Assembly (NCBI RefSeq): GCF_014235845.1
Contig: NZ_JACJUQ010000009.1
Location: forward strand, 62,001 to 126,000
DNA length: 64,000 nucleotides
Source: Pontivivens nitratireducens
GTDB lineage: Bacteria > Pseudomonadota > Alphaproteobacteria > Rhodobacterales > Rhodobacteraceae
Direction of reading: 5' to 3'
The notes beneath the pieces are model-generated. The model did no database searches. It saw nothing but the letters and a program-made list of their open reading frames with translations, and had not been told where the DNA came from. Shown piece after piece: positions 61,048 to 64,000 of the stretch; within the stretch, counting starts at the first letter, position 1, and each line of letters starts with the position of its first letter. Both the position numbers and the translations under genes were made by a program.

Positions 61048-61080
61048 TGTCCGACCGGCGGTCCTGTCTCCGGTCGGACA
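61048..61080 (+). terminator. Hairpin between dctP and dctQ (attenuator or processing site)
   Basis: TGTCCGACCGG and CCGGTCGGACA form an 11-bp perfect stem with an 11-base loop. It lies 28 bp after the dctP stop and 30 bp before dctQ, without a T run. Such elements often let the binding protein accumulate above the permease. Confidence 0.5.
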
Positions 61081-61110
61081 GATCTCTTCCAGCAGTCAGG
61101 CAAGGTTCCC

Positions 61111-61632
61111 ATGCAGCGAGCAATTCAGGCTTTGGCCACGGTCCAGCATACCGTCATAAGCATGGCGGCGGCCGCACTTCTGGCACTGCCGATCATCACC
61201 GCCTATGACGTGACATTGCGCTATATTTTTCACGCGCCCACGGTTTGGGCGACTGAAATCTCGATTTACCTGCTGCAGTTTGCAGTCTTCATGACACCCG
61301 GAGCCCTATTGGCGAGCGGGCACCACCTGCGTGTCACTTTCTGGATCGAGAACCGTACAGGCATGACCCGTCGGATCGCCGAGATCGCAACCACGTTGGC
61401 GGTGCTGCCCTATGCGGGCATCCTGATCTGGTATGGCACGGCATACGCCGTGCGCGCGTTTGACCGGGGTATGCTCGCGCCGACGCTGCTCGAAACGCCT
61501 TTGTGGTTCATCTATGCGATGGTCCCGATCGGTGGTGTGCTCCTGATCCTCGGGGTCATCCTCAGGTGCTACCTTCTGGCCAAAGGTAAAGAACTGGATG
61601 GTAACAGAATTGATGTGGAGTCGAACATATGA
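61111..61632 (+). CDS. TRAP transporter small permease subunit (DctQ type)
   Basis: A 173-residue membrane protein with four helices (VISMAAAALLALPIITAYDVTL, ISIYLLQFAVFMTPGALL, IATTLAVLPYAGILIWYG, PLWFIYAMVPIGGVLLILGVIL). It partners the DctM protein encoded downstream; the stop overlaps the dctM ATG (ATGA). No strong ribosome site precedes it (CAAGGTTCCC). Confidence 0.9.
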   Translation: MQRAIQALATVQHTVISMAAAALLALPIITAYDVTLRYIFHAPTVWATEISIYLLQFAVFMTPGALLASGHHLRVTFWIENRTGMTRRIAEIATTLAVLPYAGILIWYGTAYAVRAFDRGMLAPTLLETPLWFIYAMVPIGGVLLILGVILRCYLLAKGKELDGNRIDVESNI

Positions 61633-62918
61633 TTTCTGGCCCCGTCATTATCATTCTACTCACCGTTCTATTGGTTTGCCTGGTTTTCGGCGTACCGATC
61701 GCCTTTTCACTGGGCCTGGCCGGTGCGGCAACGATCGTTGCCGCCTCCGGTATTCCATTTCTGATTCAGGTTCCATTGACCTTGCAACGCACGCTGGCCG
61801 ATCCGGTGATGCTGGCCGTGCCCATGTATATCCTGATGGGAGAAATCCTCTATCGGGGCAAGGTTGGTCAGCAACTGTTCGAAGTCGCGAATGTTTGGGT
61901 CGGCAGAATGCGCGGAGGGACCGGCGTCTCCGCTGTGAGCGCCTTTACCTTTTTTGCGGCTATTGTCGGCTCCTCAATGGCATCGGTGCTGACAATTGGT
62001 CGTATCGCACTGCCTGAGATGGAGAAGGCGGGATACTCCAAGCGGCTCAGCTATGGCCTATCTGCTGTAGGTGGATCGCTGGGCATTCTGATCCCGCCGT
62101 CCATTCCGCTGATCATCTACGCTTCGCTTGCTTCGGTTTCACCGGCACAGCTTTTCATAGCGGGTCTGCTTCCGGGCATTTTGATTGCGGCGCTTTTGGC
62201 GGCTTGGGCAATGTTCGCGGCACCGCCCACGCGGGATATGAATACCGCAGCATGGTCCGCCAGGAAGGCGCTGCGCACAACCTGGCGCGCACTTCCCGAT
62301 CTTTCGTTGCCTGTTATCGTTCTGGGGGGAATCTATACGGGCATATACACTCCGACAGAGGCTGCCGGTATCGGCGTTATATTATCGCTGCTGCTAACCG
62401 TCGTTCTACGCCGCAGTCTTTCCCTGAAAGATCTACCCGGGGTTCTCATCGTCGCGACCCGCCATTCGGCGAGTTTGCTGGCGATCGTGGCAGGCGCGTT
62501 GATCCTTGGATCGGCTCTGACGTTGATCGGTTTGCCCCAGTTTCTGGCAAAAACGGTCATGGAAGCCGGAGTAGAACCATGGGTCGTGCTGCTGATCATG
62601 ATGGTGACCTGGACCATTCTGGGTTTTTTCCTGGAAGTGATTTCAATCATTCTGATCACCGTGCCGGTCTTTGTTCCTATCGCGGTGGCCCTTGGTTTCG
62701 ATCCCTTGTGGTTCGGTATTTTGATGGTTCTCAATATGGAGCTTGCCGTCATCACACCACCGCTCGGCATGAACCTTTTCGCGCTAAAGGCCATCCTTCC
62801 GGATGAGAAGATCGAAGTCATTATCCGGGCAACTCTGCCATCACTCGCGATCGTGCTGACAGTTCTCGTACTTGTTTGGATTTTTCCGGATATCGCACTG
62901 ATATTGACCCGCTTTTGA
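61629..62918 (+). CDS. TRAP transporter large permease subunit (DctM type)
   Basis: The 429-residue protein shows the DctM pattern of about 12 helices with FGVPIAFSLGLAGAATI, VSAFTFFAAIVGSSMASVL, GSLGILIPPSIPLIIYA, YTGIYTPTEAAGIG and VITPPLGMNLFALKAI. It forms the sodium-coupled transport channel with DctQ. The gene overlaps dctQ and is followed by the CoA-transferase gene after 28 bp, so uptake and activation of the acid are probably one operon. Confidence 0.94.
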   Translation: MISGPVIIILLTVLLVCLVFGVPIAFSLGLAGAATIVAASGIPFLIQVPLTLQRTLADPVMLAVPMYILMGEILYRGKVGQQLFEVANVWVGRMRGGTGVSAVSAFTFFAAIVGSSMASVLTIGRIALPEMEKAGYSKRLSYGLSAVGGSLGILIPPSIPLIIYASLASVSPAQLFIAGLLPGILIAALLAAWAMFAAPPTRDMNTAAWSARKALRTTWRALPDLSLPVIVLGGIYTGIYTPTEAAGIGVILSLLLTVVLRRSLSLKDLPGVLIVATRHSASLLAIVAGALILGSALTLIGLPQFLAKTVMEAGVEPWVVLLIMMVTWTILGFFLEVISIILITVPVFVPIAVALGFDPLWFGILMVLNMELAVITPPLGMNLFALKAILPDEKIEVIIRATLPSLAIVLTVLVLVWIFPDIALILTRF

Positions 62919-62946
62919 CCAGCAATTTCCGGCATATGGAGGCACC

Positions 62947-64000
62947 ATGACGGAAGCTACAGATTTACATCGCCCCGATCAGCCCTTGCGGGGTATCCGG
63001 GTGATTGAAATCGGCCACTCTGTCGCGGCACCTTTTTGCGGACAGGTGCTGGCGGATCTCGGTGCGGAGGTGACCAAAATAGAGAATCCCGATGGCGGCG
63101 ATGATGCACGCCAGTGGGGCCCGCCATTCATCGGAGAAACGGCCGCGGCCTTCCACAGCCTCAACCGGAACAAACGGGCGATTGCTGTCGACCTCAAGGA
63201 TGCGGATGAACGCACAAAGCTGGAGGGTCTCATCAAGGAAAGCGATATTGTCGTTCACAATATGCGTCCGGGGCTGATGGAGCGGTTTGAACTGGATGCA
63301 AAGACCCTCTGTGCCAGATATCCCAGATTGATCTACTGCAATCTGGGGGCTTACGGCGCGACCGGACCGCTGAACCGTCAAACTGGCTATGATCCCTTAA
63401 TGCAGGCCTTTTCAGGCATTATGTCTGTCACAGGCGAAGCGGGTCGCCCTCCGGTGCGTGTAGGACCGTCGATTATAGATCAGGGCAGTGGGATGTGGTG
63501 TGTCATAGGCATCCTTTCCGCTCTGCTGGGGCGGGCGATCAGCGGGCGCGGTTGTATTGTGGACACCTCCCTGTTCGAGACAGGGCTGAGCTGGATGACC
63601 GTGCCCATTGCAAATGCCCTGGCCTCGGGGAAAGAACCCGGCAAGACCGGATCGGAAACACCGATGCTGGCCCCTTACCGTGCATTCCCAGCGCGCGACC
63701 GGCATGTCGTTATTGCAGCAGGCAATAATAATCTGTTCCGCCGGTTGTGCGACGCTCTGGGCCAACCTGAATGGGCCCAGGACGACAGATTTCGCGACAA
63801 CGCCAGCAGGATCGCCAATCGCGAGGTGTTGAACAGGATTATTAGCGAGGTGATTGTCCAACAGGATGCCGATCATTGGGTCACAGTGCTGGAAAAGGTC
63901 GGCGTACCTTGCGCCGCCGTCAACAGCGTATCCGAGGTGCTGATGCATCCACAAACCCAGGCACTCGGCATGTTGCTGGACAGCGGCGACGAAAAGCTGG
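62947..64000 (+). CDS. CaiB/BaiF (class III) CoA-transferase (3' truncated by the window)
   Basis: The frame is open to the window end (351 codons visible of about 400). Features are GIRVIEIGHSVAAPFCGQVLADLGAEVTKIE, the NRNKRAIAVDLKD segment, GYDPLMQAFSGIMSVTGEAG, and the probable catalytic aspartate Asp178 in SIIDQGSG. It would transfer CoA to the substrate acid brought in by the TRAP transporter. The ATG 62947 follows a weak AGGCACC. It resembles the CoA-transferase at 32722 in family only. Confidence 0.92.
   Translation, partial: MTEATDLHRPDQPLRGIRVIEIGHSVAAPFCGQVLADLGAEVTKIENPDGGDDARQWGPPFIGETAAAFHSLNRNKRAIAVDLKDADERTKLEGLIKESDIVVHNMRPGLMERFELDAKTLCARYPRLIYCNLGAYGATGPLNRQTGYDPLMQAFSGIMSVTGEAGRPPVRVGPSIIDQGSGMWCVIGILSALLGRAISGRGCIVDTSLFETGLSWMTVPIANALASGKEPGKTGSETPMLAPYRAFPARDRHVVIAAGNNNLFRRLCDALGQPEWAQDDRFRDNASRIANREVLNRIISEVIVQQDADHWVTVLEKVGVPCAAVNSVSEVLMHPQTQALGMLLDSGDEKL

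Overview
The window looks like part of an alphaproteobacterial chromosome or large plasmid, most likely Rhodobacterales. This rests on the high-GC coding sequence, two complete TRAP transporters, a pcaQ/pobA/pca cluster of roseobacter type, and several CoA-dependent catabolic genes in ATGA-overlapped operons. No rRNA, tRNA, CRISPR array or complete insertion sequence was seen. No search tool was used: family calls come from motifs and general family knowledge.

Region 1 (1-26661) is a surface/secretion locus. It opens with a giant RTX-like repeat protein (over 2,960 codons, cut at its 5' end). A DUF3467 protein, a membrane-anchored HlyD-like adaptor with an unusual N-terminal half, and an M50 metallopeptidase with a HlyD-like tail follow as one tightly packed operon. 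Next come a 3,925-residue autotransporter, an unrecognised 284-residue protein and a radical SAM protein whose gene overlaps it by 14 bp. This grouping is the best candidate here for an undescribed system: two giant beta-rich exported proteins, an intramembrane-type peptidase/adaptor pair without an ABC exporter in view, and a radical SAM enzyme.

Region 2 (26701-42818) is a catabolic island. It contains an aldehyde dehydrogenase, a multi-pass permease, a thiolase-like protein with its DUF35 partner, an IclR regulator, a CaiB/BaiF CoA-transferase, a MaoC hydratase, an acyl-CoA dehydrogenase, an MmgE/PrpD protein, a NIPSNAP protein, a KstD-like flavoprotein and a TRAP transporter (Q, M, P). Five upstream regions carry a similar 15-bp imperfect palindrome (TCNCRT-N3-ATGAGA type), which suggests one IclR regulon.

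Region 3 (42904-49509) is a protocatechuate branch: divergent pcaQ, then pobA-pcaC-pcaH-pcaG-BKACE-pcaD-pcaB with overlapping or near-overlapping genes. pcaI, pcaJ and pcaF are absent from the window; the BKACE-family enzyme may take over the last steps.

Region 4 (49510-55636) is a loosely packed junction. It holds a phospholipase D-like protein, an AI-2E family permease with a Gly/Gln/Pro-rich loop, a ZIP-like membrane protein, a small lipoprotein gene broken by one in-frame TAG, an IS3-type transposase fragment and a 17-bp tandem repeat.

Region 5 (55637-64000) is a second catabolic island built like Region 2: enoyl-CoA hydratase, GntR/HutC regulator, MmgE/PrpD, acyl-CoA dehydrogenase, TRAP P-Q-M and a CaiB/BaiF CoA-transferase running off the window end. 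Its substrate cannot be read from sequence.
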